From: Fibrobacter sp. UWB10
Lineage (GTDB): Bacteria > Fibrobacterota > Fibrobacteria > Fibrobacterales > Fibrobacteraceae
Length of the DNA: 64,000 nt
Assembly: GCF_900182935.1 (NCBI RefSeq)
Contig: NZ_FXUE01000002.1
Coordinates: 620,001-684,000, forward strand
Direction of reading: 5' to 3'
In this document: positions 34,214 to 43,527 of the stretch, in pieces
Position numbering within the stretch: position 1 is the stretch's first letter
How the letters are laid out: each line of letters begins with the position of its first letter
Notes under the pieces: model-generated
Database searches by the model: none
What the model was told of the DNA's origin: nothing
The model's input: the letters and a program-made list of their open reading frames with translations, nothing else
Program-made: the position numbers and the translations under genes

Positions 34214-35719
34214 ATGGCAATGCAAGATATGAACGACCAGGTGCAAGCGCGCCTCGCTAAGCTCGACAAGTTCAAGGAAATGGGTGTGGAAGCTTATCCG
34301 CACAAGTTCAACCGCACGCATGATTCCAAGGTTTTGAAAGAAAATAAGGAAGCCCTGATGGCTTCTGGCGAAGAAATCGCTTTCGCTGGCCGCGTGGTTC
34401 GCTTTAACCGCAAGGGCAAAATGTGCTTTATGCACCTCAAGGACCGTTACGGTCGCTTGCAGGTGGTGGTCGCCCGTGACGAAGTGGGCGAGGAGAACTA
34501 CGAAATCGTCAAGATGACCGACCTCGGTGACTTTATCGGCGTGAACGGTTCCATGTTCGAAACCCAAACGGGTGAATACTCCGTGCACGTGAAGAAGGTG
34601 ACCATGCTTTCGAAGGCCGTGCGTCCGCTTCCGGTCGCCAAGGAAAAGGTCGACGAAAATGGCAACAAGGTCGTGTTCAACGAATTTGCCGACGTGGATA
34701 CCCGTTACCGCCAGCGCTATATCGATATGGCTTTGAACGACGATGTGAAGGAAGTCTTCATCAAGCGTTCCAAGATTATGCAGGCTATCCGTGAATACCT
34801 GATCGAAAAGGGCTTCATCGAAGTCGAAACCCCGACGCTCCAGCCGATTTACGGCGGTGCAAACGCCCGTCCGTTTACCACGCACCACAACGCTTGCGAC
34901 ATGACGCTTTACCTGCGCGTGGCTCCGGAACTTTACCTGAAGCGCTGCATCGTGGGCGGCATGGAAAAGGTGTTCGAATTCTCCAAGAACTTCCGTAACG
35001 AAGGTATGGATCGCACCCACAGCCCAGAATTCACCGGCCTCGAATTCTACGAAGCTTACGCCGACTACAACGACATGATGGTGCACTTCGAAAACATCTA
35101 CGAACGCGCCTGCATTGCCGCTAACGGCACCACCAAGATTGAATACCAGGGCAAGGAAATCGACTTCAAGGCCCCGTGGCCGCGCTACAGCATGATCGAA
35201 GCCATTGAAAAGTTTGGCGGCCTCAAGGTCAACGAAATGAGCGACGATGAAATCAAGGCCAAGATGGAAGAACTCGGCGGACACTTGGACGGCGAATTCA
35301 GCCGCGGCCGCGGTATCCTCGAACTGTTCGAGCTCACCGTGGAAGACAAGCTCATCCAGCCGACCTTCATCAAGGACATGCCGACCGAAAGTACGCCGCT
35401 CTGCAAGAAGCATCGCACCATCGAAGGCCTTATCGAACAGTTCGAGCCGTACGCTAACGGATGGGAACTGGGTAACGCCTATACCGAACTTAATGACCCC
35501 ATCCGTCAGCGTGAGCTCCTGGAAGACCAGGTGCGCCGCGGCCGTGGTGGCGAAGGTGAAACTCACCCGATGGACGAAAACTTCATGCACGCCATTGAAT
35601 CTGGCTTGCCGCCTACCGGTGGCGTGGGCTTTGGCATCGACCGCATGGTCATGCTCCTCACCAACCAGCAGACCATCCGCGACGTGCAACTCTTCCCGCT
35701 CATGAAGCCGGAGACCTAA
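34214..35719 (+). CDS. lysS: Lysyl-tRNA synthetase, class II
   Basis: The 501-residue enzyme has an N-terminal OB-fold anticodon-binding domain (GRVVRFNRKGKMCFMHLKD) and a class II core with motif 2 (FRNEGMDRTHSPEFTGLEFYEAY) and motif 3 (GVGFGIDRMVMLLTNQQTIRDVQLFP). It charges tRNA-Lys. A small palindrome (GTGATTTAATCAC at 34191-34203) lies in the leader about 10 bp before the ATG. lolC/E follows after 6 bp. Confidence 0.97.
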   Translation: MAMQDMNDQVQARLAKLDKFKEMGVEAYPHKFNRTHDSKVLKENKEALMASGEEIAFAGRVVRFNRKGKMCFMHLKDRYGRLQVVVARDEVGEENYEIVKMTDLGDFIGVNGSMFETQTGEYSVHVKKVTMLSKAVRPLPVAKEKVDENGNKVVFNEFADVDTRYRQRYIDMALNDDVKEVFIKRSKIMQAIREYLIEKGFIEVETPTLQPIYGGANARPFTTHHNACDMTLYLRVAPELYLKRCIVGGMEKVFEFSKNFRNEGMDRTHSPEFTGLEFYEAYADYNDMMVHFENIYERACIAANGTTKIEYQGKEIDFKAPWPRYSMIEAIEKFGGLKVNEMSDDEIKAKMEELGGHLDGEFSRGRGILELFELTVEDKLIQPTFIKDMPTESTPLCKKHRTIEGLIEQFEPYANGWELGNAYTELNDPIRQRELLEDQVRRGRGGEGETHPMDENFMHAIESGLPPTGGVGFGIDRMVMLLTNQQTIRDVQLFPLMKPET

Positions 35720-35725
35720 TTATCG

Positions 35726-36973
35726 ATGAATAAACTTGAGTGGCTCATCGCCTGGCGTTACTTAGGGGCTCAACGTAAGAGTCTCTTTGTTTCGCTTATC
35801 GGTATCTTTAGTATGCTGGGAGTCTCCATTGGCGTGTTTGCGCTGGTGGTGGCCCTTGCCGCAGTAAATGGTTTCGAAGAAGAAGTCACCGCTCAAATGA
35901 TCGGCAAAGATGCTCACTTCGAAGTGATGGCGTACAATGGCGAATTCATTGCGCCGTATGATAGCCTCATTAAAGAAGTGCGCAGCCGCGATTCCCGCGT
36001 GGTCGCCTCGTCTCCGTTTATCATTTACAAGGTGGGCGTGAGTTCCAAGAAGGTAAACGACGGTATCGTAATCTACGGTATCGAAACCGAAACGGCGAAG
36101 GGCGTTACCGACATTCACAAGTACATCAAGTTTGGAAACTACTCGGTGGACAGCCTGGAAGACTTGAGCGGAACGCTCCGCCCCGGAATCATTTTGGGTT
36201 CGGGCCTTGCCAATAGGCTTCGTGTGGTGGTCGGCGACAAGCTTGTGTTGCAGACATTCCAAAGCCCCGACGCCATGGTCACAAGTGGTGGCCCGAAAAT
36301 GATGATGTGCGTGGTGAGCGGCATCTTCGAAACGGGTACCTACGAATACGACGGTAACCTTGCTTACGTGGGCATTCCGGAACTCCAGAAGTTGCTTGGC
36401 CTTGAAGATGTCGTAACCGGTATCCAGTTCCGCTTGAATAACCATTGGCTTGCGGGCGAGGCGGTGGATAGCCTTGCCACTTGGCTCGGTTATCCGTATT
36501 ATGCCATGGACTGGAAGACGAAAAACATTACGCTCCTCAAGTGGATGAACTACGAAAAGTTCATTGTTGCTGCGGTGATTTGCCTCATCATTTTGGTGGC
36601 TGCATTCAATATCATCAGTAGCTTGATCATGGTCGTTATCGACAAGACCAAGGAAATCGGAATCCTCCGCAGCATGGGCTTGAGCAAAGGCAGCGTGATG
36701 CGTGTCTTTATGCTTATGGGTAGCTTTATTGGCGTGGGCGGCACGATTGTTGGTGGCACCATTGGCTTGGTGCTTTGCAAGCTGCAAGAGGCCTACCACT
36801 TTATCAAGCTCCCGGGTGATGTTTACGTGATTCCGTACTTCCCGATTTCGGTGCACATTCTTGACGTGATTTTGATTTTTGTAATTGGCATTGCGCTTTG
36901 CGTGGCGGCCACTTTGCTGCCTGCCTGGAAGGCTAGCCGCTTGGATCCGGTGGGGGCAATTAGACATGAGTAG
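35726..36973 (+). CDS. lolC: LolC/E-type lipoprotein-releasing ABC permease
   Basis: The 415-residue protein has an N-terminal membrane helix (LFVSLIGIFSMLGVSIGVFALVVAL), a periplasmic domain of about 210 residues (MacB-like), and three C-terminal membrane helices (AAVICLIILVAAFNIISSLI; FIGVGGTIVGGTIGLVLC; ILDVILIFVIGIALCVAATLL). This is the LolC/LolE architecture, extracting outer-membrane lipoproteins from the inner membrane. A single permease gene suggests a LolF-like homodimer. It overlaps lolD by 8 bp. Confidence 0.92.
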   Translation: MNKLEWLIAWRYLGAQRKSLFVSLIGIFSMLGVSIGVFALVVALAAVNGFEEEVTAQMIGKDAHFEVMAYNGEFIAPYDSLIKEVRSRDSRVVASSPFIIYKVGVSSKKVNDGIVIYGIETETAKGVTDIHKYIKFGNYSVDSLEDLSGTLRPGIILGSGLANRLRVVVGDKLVLQTFQSPDAMVTSGGPKMMMCVVSGIFETGTYEYDGNLAYVGIPELQKLLGLEDVVTGIQFRLNNHWLAGEAVDSLATWLGYPYYAMDWKTKNITLLKWMNYEKFIVAAVICLIILVAAFNIISSLIMVVIDKTKEIGILRSMGLSKGSVMRVFMLMGSFIGVGGTIVGGTIGLVLCKLQEAYHFIKLPGDVYVIPYFPISVHILDVILIFVIGIALCVAATLLPAWKASRLDPVGAIRHE

Positions 36974-37637
36974 TTTGCTTGAAACAGTTGACCTCCGTCG
37001 AGAATTCTCTGAAACGGGCGAAAAGCTTGAAATCCTCAAGGGCGTGAACTTCTCGATGGAAGAAGGCGAACTTGTGGCCCTTACGGGTTCTTCGGGTTCG
37101 GGTAAGTCGACCTTCTTGAATTTGGTGGGAATGCTTGATACACCGACTTCTGGCGAAATCCTTTTTAAGGGCAAGGCGCTTTCCAAGTTTAACGATTCTG
37201 AACGCGACCGCTACCATCGTGTACAGGTGGGGTTTGTGTTCCAGTTCCATCACCTGTTGAGCGAATTTACCGCGATTGAAAACGTGTGCGTGCCGGGCCG
37301 CATTCTTGGAACGTCTGAAAAGGAATGCCGTGAACGCGCTGCAATGCTTTTGGAAACGGTGGGACTCAAGGACCGCCTCAAGCACTTGCCGCGTGAACTT
37401 TCCGGTGGTGAACGCCAGCGTGTGGCTATTGCCCGTGCGCTCATGAACCATCCGGACTTGGTGCTGGCTGACGAACCGAGCGGTAACTTGGATGAAGCAA
37501 ATTCCGCGATGCTGAACGAATTGATTGGCGAACTTAACGAAAAGTTTAATCAGGCTTTCTTGATTGTGACGCACGACGAAAAATTGGCTAGTTTTGCAAA
37601 ACGCCGTGTTGTAATGCATGGCGGCGTCATTCAGTAG
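36966..37637 (+). CDS. lolD: LolD-type lipoprotein-releasing ABC ATPase
   Basis: The 223-residue ATPase has Walker A (GSSGSGKST), the signature LSGGERQRVAIARAL, Walker B (LVLADEPSG) and the H-loop (LIVTHDEKLA). It powers LolC/E. The ATG at 36966 overlaps the lolC 3' end by 8 bp. An alternative upstream start would run deep into lolC and is not used. Confidence 0.95.
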   Translation: MSSLLETVDLRREFSETGEKLEILKGVNFSMEEGELVALTGSSGSGKSTFLNLVGMLDTPTSGEILFKGKALSKFNDSERDRYHRVQVGFVFQFHHLLSEFTAIENVCVPGRILGTSEKECRERAAMLLETVGLKDRLKHLPRELSGGERQRVAIARALMNHPDLVLADEPSGNLDEANSAMLNELIGELNEKFNQAFLIVTHDEKLASFAKRRVVMHGGVIQ

Positions 37638-37651
37638 CTTAAGGAGAAAAT

Positions 37652-40192
37652 ATGTCTGATATCAACGGTATTTTTTCGAAGAAAGCGAAGGCTGTTTTAC
37701 AGGCGGCACGCATTGCTGCCCGTAATTTAGGTAGCGATAGTGTTACGACCGAACATTTGCTGCTCGGCCTGGTACGCGAAGATTCCGGCTTTGCCGCCGA
37801 AACCTTGCGTGCGCTTAAGATCAATTTGAATGAACTTGGCGAAAATGTGCAGCGCTCGCTGACCACAAATGGTGGCATTATGACCGTGGGCGATGCCCAT
37901 GGTGCGTTGCTCTCTTTTACGACTCGTTGTAAGGCTGCTCTTTTTAATGCGGCAAAGATTGCTAAAGAAGAAGGGGACCAGTATATTGGCCCCGAACACT
38001 TGATGCTTGCCATTTTGCAGCAGGCTGAATCTCCGGCTGCAGGCACTCTTTCGACCTTTGGCGTAACCTACGAAAATTTTGAAAACACCTTGCAGCAGAT
38101 CAAGCGCGAGGCCATGAATGGTCAGCCCTCTGGCGAAGAAGGCGATGGCATGGACGGCGATGACCGCTTTATGGGACAGGGCCGCGGTGGCGATACCCGC
38201 CAGCAGGTGCGTAGCCAGAGTCGTTCCAAGACGCCGATTCTCGATCACTTTGGTCGCGACTTGACGGCGCTTGCCAAGCAGGGTAAGCTTGATCCGATTA
38301 TCGGTCGCGGTCGCGAAATTGAACGTTTGATTCAGATTCTTTGCCGCCGCAAAAAGAATAACCCCGCCCTCATTGGTGAACCGGGCGTGGGCAAGACGGC
38401 GATTATTGAAGGCCTTGCTCAGAAGATTGTCCAGAAGAAGATTCCGGAACTCTTGATGAACAAGCGCGTAGTCACGCTTGATGTGGCTGCTATGGTGGCA
38501 GGCACTAAGTACCGTGGCCAGTTCGAAGAACGCGTGAAGGGCCTGATTATGGAACTCCAGCGCGTGGACAATTCGGTGATTCTCTTTATCGATGAATTGC
38601 ATACGATTGTGGGCGCGGGCGGTTCCGAGGGTAGCCTTGATGCCAGCAATATCTTTAAGCCGGCGCTCGCCCGAGGCGAACTCCAGTGCATTGGAGCCAC
38701 GACGATCGATGAATACCGCAAGTACATCGAAAAAGATGCCGCACTTGAACGCCGTTTCCAGACGATTGTCGTGAATCCGCCTAATTCCGAAGATTCTATC
38801 CAGATTTTGGAAGGGCTGCGCCCGAAGTACGAGCAACACCATAAGGTGCATTACACGCCCGAAGCCATTCGAGCTGCGGTGACGCTTGCCGAACGCTACA
38901 TTACCGACCGATTCCTGCCGGACAAAGCTATCGACGTGCTTGACGAAGCCGGTGCCCGCGTGCGTTTGAATTCGATTCGTACGCCGCAAGACCTTAAGGA
39001 AATGGAAGACGAACTTGCCGCGACCATGCAAAAGAAGGAAGAGGCCATTGCCGATCAGCAGTATGAAACGGCAGCCACTCTCCGCGACAAGATTGAAGAT
39101 TTGACGAACCGCATCGCTGAACGCCGCGAAGCCTTGAATAAAGAAGACTCTGCGGATTTCCCGATTGTTGATGAAAACGAAATTCGCGATTGCATCAGCA
39201 AGATGACGGGTATCCCCGTCAGTCGCCTCGCTGGTGAAGAAACGCAGAAGCTCCTGAAGCTCGGCGACGAAATCAAGGAACGCGTGATTGGCCAGGACCA
39301 GGCTGTAGACGCCGTGGTGAAAGCCATTCGCCGTACTCGCGCAGGCATTCGCGATACTAAGCGCCCCATGGGTAGCTTCTTGTTCCTCGGTCCCACAGGT
39401 GTCGGTAAGACGGAACTGGCGAAGGTTCTCAGTCAGAGCCTGTTCGGCAGCGAAGATTCCATGATCCGTATCGACATGAGCGAATACATGGAAAAGCACA
39501 GCGTGAGCCGCTTGATCGGTGCGCCTCCGGGATACGTAGGCTTCGAAGATAACGGTGGCCAGCTCAGCGAAAAGGTGCGTAAGCGCCCCTACTGCGTGGT
39601 GCTTCTCGACGAAATCGAGAAGGCTCATCCGGACATTTACAACTTGCTCTTGCAGATTTTGGACGACGGTATCCTTACGGATAGCTACGGCCGCAAAATC
39701 AACTTCAAGAATACGATAATCATCATGACGAGTAACGCAGGCGCTCGCGAAGTGCGCCACAGCAGCGGCATGGGATTCACCAAGATGGGCGAGACCGACG
39801 ACTACGAACGTATGGAAACGGCTATCCGCGAAGAAGTCAAGCGAGTGTTCTCTCCGGAATTCTTGAACCGTGTGGACGAGCAGATTGTGTTCCGTCCGCT
39901 GACCAAGAAGGATCTCTCTTCTGTCGTAGACATTCAGCTGACCTTCTTGCAGAAGAACTTGTCTGAACGCGGAATCCTTCTGGAAGTTTCCGAAGCCGCC
40001 AAGGAATTCATCGTTTCGCACAACTACGATTCTGCACTCGGCGCGCGCCCGATTCGCCGCTCCATTCAGAACCTGGTCGAAGACGAAATTGCCGAAGGCC
40101 TGTTGCTTGGAATCTACAAGGACTTCACGACAATTTCGATTGATGTCGAAAACAACAAGCTCAAGTTCACATCCGAGGCGTTACCAAGCTAG
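37652..40192 (+). CDS. clpC: ClpC-type AAA+ unfoldase
   Basis: The 846-residue protein has a Clp_N repeat domain (residues 1-150), a first AAA+ (GEPGVGKTA), a UVR-type M domain (EEAIADQQYETAATLRDKIEDL) and a second AAA+ (GPTGVGKTE, MTGIPVSRL before it). The MGF tripeptide in HSSGMGFTKMG is the ClpP-docking loop. It unfolds substrates for ClpP in the cytosol. GGAG precedes the ATG. clpP is not in this window. Confidence 0.96.
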   Translation: MSDINGIFSKKAKAVLQAARIAARNLGSDSVTTEHLLLGLVREDSGFAAETLRALKINLNELGENVQRSLTTNGGIMTVGDAHGALLSFTTRCKAALFNAAKIAKEEGDQYIGPEHLMLAILQQAESPAAGTLSTFGVTYENFENTLQQIKREAMNGQPSGEEGDGMDGDDRFMGQGRGGDTRQQVRSQSRSKTPILDHFGRDLTALAKQGKLDPIIGRGREIERLIQILCRRKKNNPALIGEPGVGKTAIIEGLAQKIVQKKIPELLMNKRVVTLDVAAMVAGTKYRGQFEERVKGLIMELQRVDNSVILFIDELHTIVGAGGSEGSLDASNIFKPALARGELQCIGATTIDEYRKYIEKDAALERRFQTIVVNPPNSEDSIQILEGLRPKYEQHHKVHYTPEAIRAAVTLAERYITDRFLPDKAIDVLDEAGARVRLNSIRTPQDLKEMEDELAATMQKKEEAIADQQYETAATLRDKIEDLTNRIAERREALNKEDSADFPIVDENEIRDCISKMTGIPVSRLAGEETQKLLKLGDEIKERVIGQDQAVDAVVKAIRRTRAGIRDTKRPMGSFLFLGPTGVGKTELAKVLSQSLFGSEDSMIRIDMSEYMEKHSVSRLIGAPPGYVGFEDNGGQLSEKVRKRPYCVVLLDEIEKAHPDIYNLLLQILDDGILTDSYGRKINFKNTIIIMTSNAGAREVRHSSGMGFTKMGETDDYERMETAIREEVKRVFSPEFLNRVDEQIVFRPLTKKDLSSVVDIQLTFLQKNLSERGILLEVSEAAKEFIVSHNYDSALGARPIRRSIQNLVEDEIAEGLLLGIYKDFTTISIDVENNKLKFTSEALPS

Positions 40193-40196
40193 TGAT

Positions 40197-40265
40197 AATG
40201 TGAAGAGTGTTGTGTGTAATGTGTAATGAATTTAATTTCACATTCCACACTACACATCCCACATT
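40197..40265. repeat. TGTG-rich imperfect inverted repeat
   Basis: Left arm from AATGTGAAGAGTG and right arm ending ACACATCCCACATT form an imperfect hairpin of ATGTG/CACAT units. The same ATGTGGAATGTG units occur at the start of the gene at 10394. Confidence 0.5.
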
Positions 40266-40317
40266 TTTTATATTTACCCGCGAAAAAATTCAACAATCAA
40301 ACCCAAGAGGTTATACA

Positions 40318-40962
40318 ATGGCTAAAATTCCTGCAGTTCTTATCTTTGGCGCACCGGGTTCCGGCAAGGGTACCGTTGGCGCAAAGCTCGCTGCTACTAC
40401 GTCCCTCAAGCACATTTCCACGGGTGACATCTTCCGTGGCATTGCTCCTTCCAGCGAATCTGGCAAGCTCCTCGCTTCTTATTCCAGCAAGGGCCTCTTG
40501 GTTCCGGACGAAGCCACTGTCGAAATTTTCGGCCGTTTCATCGAAGGCCTCATCAATACGAACAAGGTGAACCCGGATAAGGATACCCTCCTCCTCGACG
40601 GTATTCCTCGCACGGTTGCTCAGGTCAAGCTCATCGAATCCGTGGTCGACGTGAAGCACATCTTCGTGCTCGACATCAAGGACGAAAAGACCATCGTAGC
40701 CCGTCTCCTCAACCGCGCGAAAATCGAAGGCCGCAAGGACGACGCCGACGAAGCCGTGATCAAGAACCGTCTCAAGGTTTACAAGGAATCTACCGCCAAG
40801 GTTCTCGGCAAGTACAGCAAGTCCATCATCAGCCGCATCAATGGCGATAACACTCCGGACGAAGTGTTCTGCGACACTCTCGCTGCCTACGTGAAGTTCT
40901 GCAAGGCTTCTAATAAGACCGCAAAGGCCAAAAAGCCGGCAGCAAAGAAGGCTAAGAAGTAA
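40318..40962 (+). CDS. adk: Adenylate kinase, short-LID form with Lys/Ala-rich tail
   Basis: The ATG at 40318 has GAGG upstream. The 214-residue protein has the P-loop GAPGSGKGT, the NMP-binding region (HISTGDIFRG), LDGIPRT (Adk-type DGFPR variant), and a short LID (RAKIEGRKDDADEAVIKNR). It catalyses ATP + AMP = 2 ADP. The last 20 residues are a Lys/Ala-rich, histone-like tail; its coding sequence has been tandemly duplicated downstream (40917-41250). The UMP/CMP kinase family is the alternative. Confidence 0.88.
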   Translation: MAKIPAVLIFGAPGSGKGTVGAKLAATTSLKHISTGDIFRGIAPSSESGKLLASYSSKGLLVPDEATVEIFGRFIEGLINTNKVNPDKDTLLLDGIPRTVAQVKLIESVVDVKHIFVLDIKDEKTIVARLLNRAKIEGRKDDADEAVIKNRLKVYKESTAKVLGKYSKSIISRINGDNTPDEVFCDTLAAYVKFCKASNKTAKAKKPAAKKAKK

Positions 40963-40990
40963 TAGTCGACGGGCCTTTGCTCTCGCAATC

Positions 40991-41017
40991 GCGACCGGTT
41001 AATACCGGTCGCTTTTT
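40991..41017 (+). terminator. adk terminator, copy 1
   Basis: A 9-bp perfect stem with loop TAAT followed by five T. Confidence 0.9.
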
Positions 41018-41101
41018 GCTCACGGAAGACCGCAAAGGCCAAAAAGCCTGCTGCAAAGAAGGCTAAGAAGTAATAGTCGACGGGCCTTTGCTCTCGCAAT
41101 C

Positions 41102-41129
41102 GCGACCGGTTAATACCGGTCGCTTTTTT
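41102..41129 (+). terminator. adk terminator, copy 2
   Basis: Same stem and loop as copy 1, followed by six T. Confidence 0.88.
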
Positions 41130-41213
41130 GCTCACGGAAGACCGCAAAGGCCAAAAAGCCTGCTGCAAAGAAGGCTAAGAAGTAATAGTCGACGGGCCTT
41201 TGCTCTCGCAACC

Positions 41214-41238
41214 ACGCCTCGTTAATACGAGGCGTTTG
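41214..41238 (+). terminator. adk terminator, copy 3 (different stem)
   Basis: Stem ACGCCTCGT / ACGAGGCGT with loop TAAT, then TTGTTG; pairing kept but sequence changed. Confidence 0.75.
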
Positions 41239-41285
41239 TTGCTCACGGAACAAGTGCTCCAAGGCTTGCATCATAAAGCTTAAAG

Positions 41286-41316
41286 AGACCGTGGATAAAT
41301 CCGCGGTCTTTTTGTT
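41286..41316 (+). terminator. Rho-independent terminator
   Basis: Stem GACCGTGGAT / ATCCGCGGTC with a short AA loop, then TTTTTG and T6. Confidence 0.82.
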
Positions 41317-41321
41317 TTTTC

Positions 41322-41329
41322 TATTTTTG
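41322..41329 (+). promoter_or_regulatory. TAnnTTTG promoter-like motif upstream of the tyrosine kinase gene
   Basis: TATTTTTG ends 26 nt before the ATG at 41356. Confidence 0.4.
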
Positions 41330-41355
41330 GAGCATAAAATCTAGAAAGGATGAAA

Positions 41356-43518
41356 ATGGAACCAAACAATCAGTATAATTCAGTGGGAAATTCTTCCTCA
41401 GCTAAGAACAATAAGGACGATGACGAAATCGATATCCTCGAAGTTCTTAGTTTGCTGTTGAAGCATAAATTCTTTTTAGCTTGTTGTATCGTTGCTGGCT
41501 GTGCGCTTGGTTTCTTGGCTTCGAACTGGATGCGCCCGCAATATACGAGCGATGCTCTTTTGCAGATTGATGTGAAGGGAAATAAGGCTGGTAAGGCCAT
41601 GGGTGAAATGGGTGCCCTTTTGGATGTGGCATCTCCGGCCGAAGCTGAAATTGAACTTTTGAAGAGCCGCATGGTTCTGACTTATGTTGTTGAACAAGAA
41701 CGCCTGTGCTTTAATGCCTTCCCGAAGGGTGCAATCGATCGCTTGCTCCATACGGAAGGTCGCATGGATCTTGAAGACCTTTACATTCCTGAAATTGCCC
41801 GCATTGAAAAGTGGACTGCAGAAGTTGTCGGTGAAGATGAATTTGCCGTGTATACGCCTGAAGGTGTAAAGCTTTTGCAGGGTAAGGTGGGTGAGTCGCT
41901 GTCGGCCCCTTATGGTGGCGATACGCTTAGAATCCACGTGAAGCACTTGCTCGCAAGACCGGGTCAGCAGTTCGTAATTGCGCAGTCCGAACCGCTAGAT
42001 GCAGTCCGAGGCTTGGTCAAGAAACTTGATGTGGCCGAAAAGGGTAAGCAGACGGGTATCATTGGTGTGTCCTATACGGATCGCTATGCTGACAAGGCTG
42101 CATCTGTCTTGAACACCATCGCAAATATCTACCTGCGCCAGAATGTGGAAATGCGCAGTGCCGAAGCTGAAAAGACTTTGGAATTCCTTGAATCGCAGTT
42201 GCCTGGTGTTAAGGCCAAGTTGGACAGTTCTGAAAAGAAACTGGCTGACTATCGTCTGAAAATCGGTTCTGTGGACATGACGGGTGAAACTAGGTCGCAC
42301 TTGGAAAAAGTGGCTCAACTTGAAAAACAGATTCTGGAATTGGATCAGCAGCGTCAAGAAGCGACCCGTTTGTTCAAAGAAGAACACCCTGCTGTCCAGA
42401 CGATTGTGCAACAGCAGAGCCGTTTGCGTTCGGAACTTTCGAGGCTCAAAAAGTCTGCTGAAAATATGCCTCGTACTCAGCAAGACGTGATGAGCTTGCA
42501 GGAAGAAGTGGCTGTGAACAATGCTCAGTACACGGCAATGCTTAACAACATCCAGCAGCTCCGCGTGGTGCGTGCCGGTGAAGTCGGTAACGTGCGTATT
42601 GTGGACTATGCTCAGATTGAACGTGCGCCTTCTAAGCCGAACAAGAAGCTTATCTTTGCCGGTTGTGTTGGCGGCGCATTCCTTTTGGGTGCCTTGCTGA
42701 TTTACTTGTTGCAGATGACCAAGCGCGGTGTGCGCAGCTCTCTTGAAATTGAACGTGAAACGGGTATTAGCGTTTACGCCAAGATTCCGAAGGCTGAAAA
42801 TGCAATTCTCTTGAAGCGCAATAAGGGTAAGAATACCAAGCCTTTGGTGGAAGATGATCCCGATTCTCCATCAAGCGAAGCGCTCCGTTCTCTTTATACG
42901 GCTATTGAATTTGCAACGACCGATTTGCGCGTCATGATGGTGACGGGTATGATTCCGGGCGTGGGCAAGTCCTTTGTTTCTAAGAATGTTTCTGCCCTTT
43001 TTGCTGGCTCTGGCAAGAAGACTTTGCTCATCGATGCTGACATGCGTCGCGGCGTGGTGTACAGCCACCGCAAGCAGGGCCTGGGCGATGTGCTCGAAGG
43101 CAAGTGCTCTCTGGATAACGCTGTGGCCGATTCCATTACCAAGAACCTGTATGTGCTTGGTGCCGGTAAGACCGACGTTTCTCCTAGCGAACTCTTGCGC
43201 GGCGAAACCTTCAAGAACCTTTTGGAAGAAGCCAAGTCCAAGTTTGATATTGTTATCGTGGACACGCCTCCTCTGGAACTCGTAACCGATTCCGAACTCA
43301 TTTACCCGATTGTGGACTTCGCCTTGTTCGTGCTCCATTACGGCAAGCATTCCATGGACCAGATTAAGGAATCCATGATGAAGCTGGATCGTTGCTGCGA
43401 AGGCAAGGCCCGCGCGTTCGTGATGAACCATTGCGAATCTGACGGCCATGGATATGGCTATGGCAGCTATGGTTACGGTAAGTACAGCTATTACGGTAAA
43501 GACAAAAAGAAAAAGTAA
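41356..43518 (+). CDS. Wzc-like polysaccharide co-polymerase with BY-kinase domain
   Basis: ATG at 41350 and 41356 are both possible; AAAGGA overlaps the first, so the second is preferred. The roughly 720-residue protein has two membrane helices flanking a Wzz domain (residues about 35-435, with coiled coil), then a tyrosine-kinase ATPase: Walker A IPGVGKSF, Walker A' LLIDADMRRG, Walker B VIVDTPP. It ends in a Tyr cluster (YGYGSYGYGKYSYYG), the autophosphorylation tail. It controls polysaccharide chain length. No other polysaccharide genes are in the window. Confidence 0.92.
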   Translation: MEPNNQYNSVGNSSSAKNNKDDDEIDILEVLSLLLKHKFFLACCIVAGCALGFLASNWMRPQYTSDALLQIDVKGNKAGKAMGEMGALLDVASPAEAEIELLKSRMVLTYVVEQERLCFNAFPKGAIDRLLHTEGRMDLEDLYIPEIARIEKWTAEVVGEDEFAVYTPEGVKLLQGKVGESLSAPYGGDTLRIHVKHLLARPGQQFVIAQSEPLDAVRGLVKKLDVAEKGKQTGIIGVSYTDRYADKAASVLNTIANIYLRQNVEMRSAEAEKTLEFLESQLPGVKAKLDSSEKKLADYRLKIGSVDMTGETRSHLEKVAQLEKQILELDQQRQEATRLFKEEHPAVQTIVQQQSRLRSELSRLKKSAENMPRTQQDVMSLQEEVAVNNAQYTAMLNNIQQLRVVRAGEVGNVRIVDYAQIERAPSKPNKKLIFAGCVGGAFLLGALLIYLLQMTKRGVRSSLEIERETGISVYAKIPKAENAILLKRNKGKNTKPLVEDDPDSPSSEALRSLYTAIEFATTDLRVMMVTGMIPGVGKSFVSKNVSALFAGSGKKTLLIDADMRRGVVYSHRKQGLGDVLEGKCSLDNAVADSITKNLYVLGAGKTDVSPSELLRGETFKNLLEEAKSKFDIVIVDTPPLELVTDSELIYPIVDFALFVLHYGKHSMDQIKESMMKLDRCCEGKARAFVMNHCESDGHGYGYGSYGYGKYSYYGKDKKKK

Positions 43519-43527
43519 TTACAACTC

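Larger units (their letters stand above)
40917..41250. repeat. Three tandem copies (111-112 bp) of the adk 3' end plus terminator
   Basis: Copies are 40917-41027, 41028-41139 and 41140-41250. Each contains the end of adk (from GACCGCAAAGGCC through the stop) and a hairpin. Copies 2 and 3 differ from copy 1 (GCCTGCTGC versus GCCGGCAGC). The stem is GCGACCGGT/ACCGGTCGC in copies 1 and 2 but ACGCCTCGT/ACGAGGCGT in copy 3, with a conserved TAAT loop. Confidence 0.93.

Noticed and set aside
36885-36965. Upstream in-frame extension of lolD
   Set aside because: It would run 80 bp inside the lolC 3' end; ATG at 36966 fits the LolD family N-terminus.
40917-41250. CRISPR array
   Set aside because: Only three 111-112 bp units without spacers; they are copies of the adk end and its terminator.
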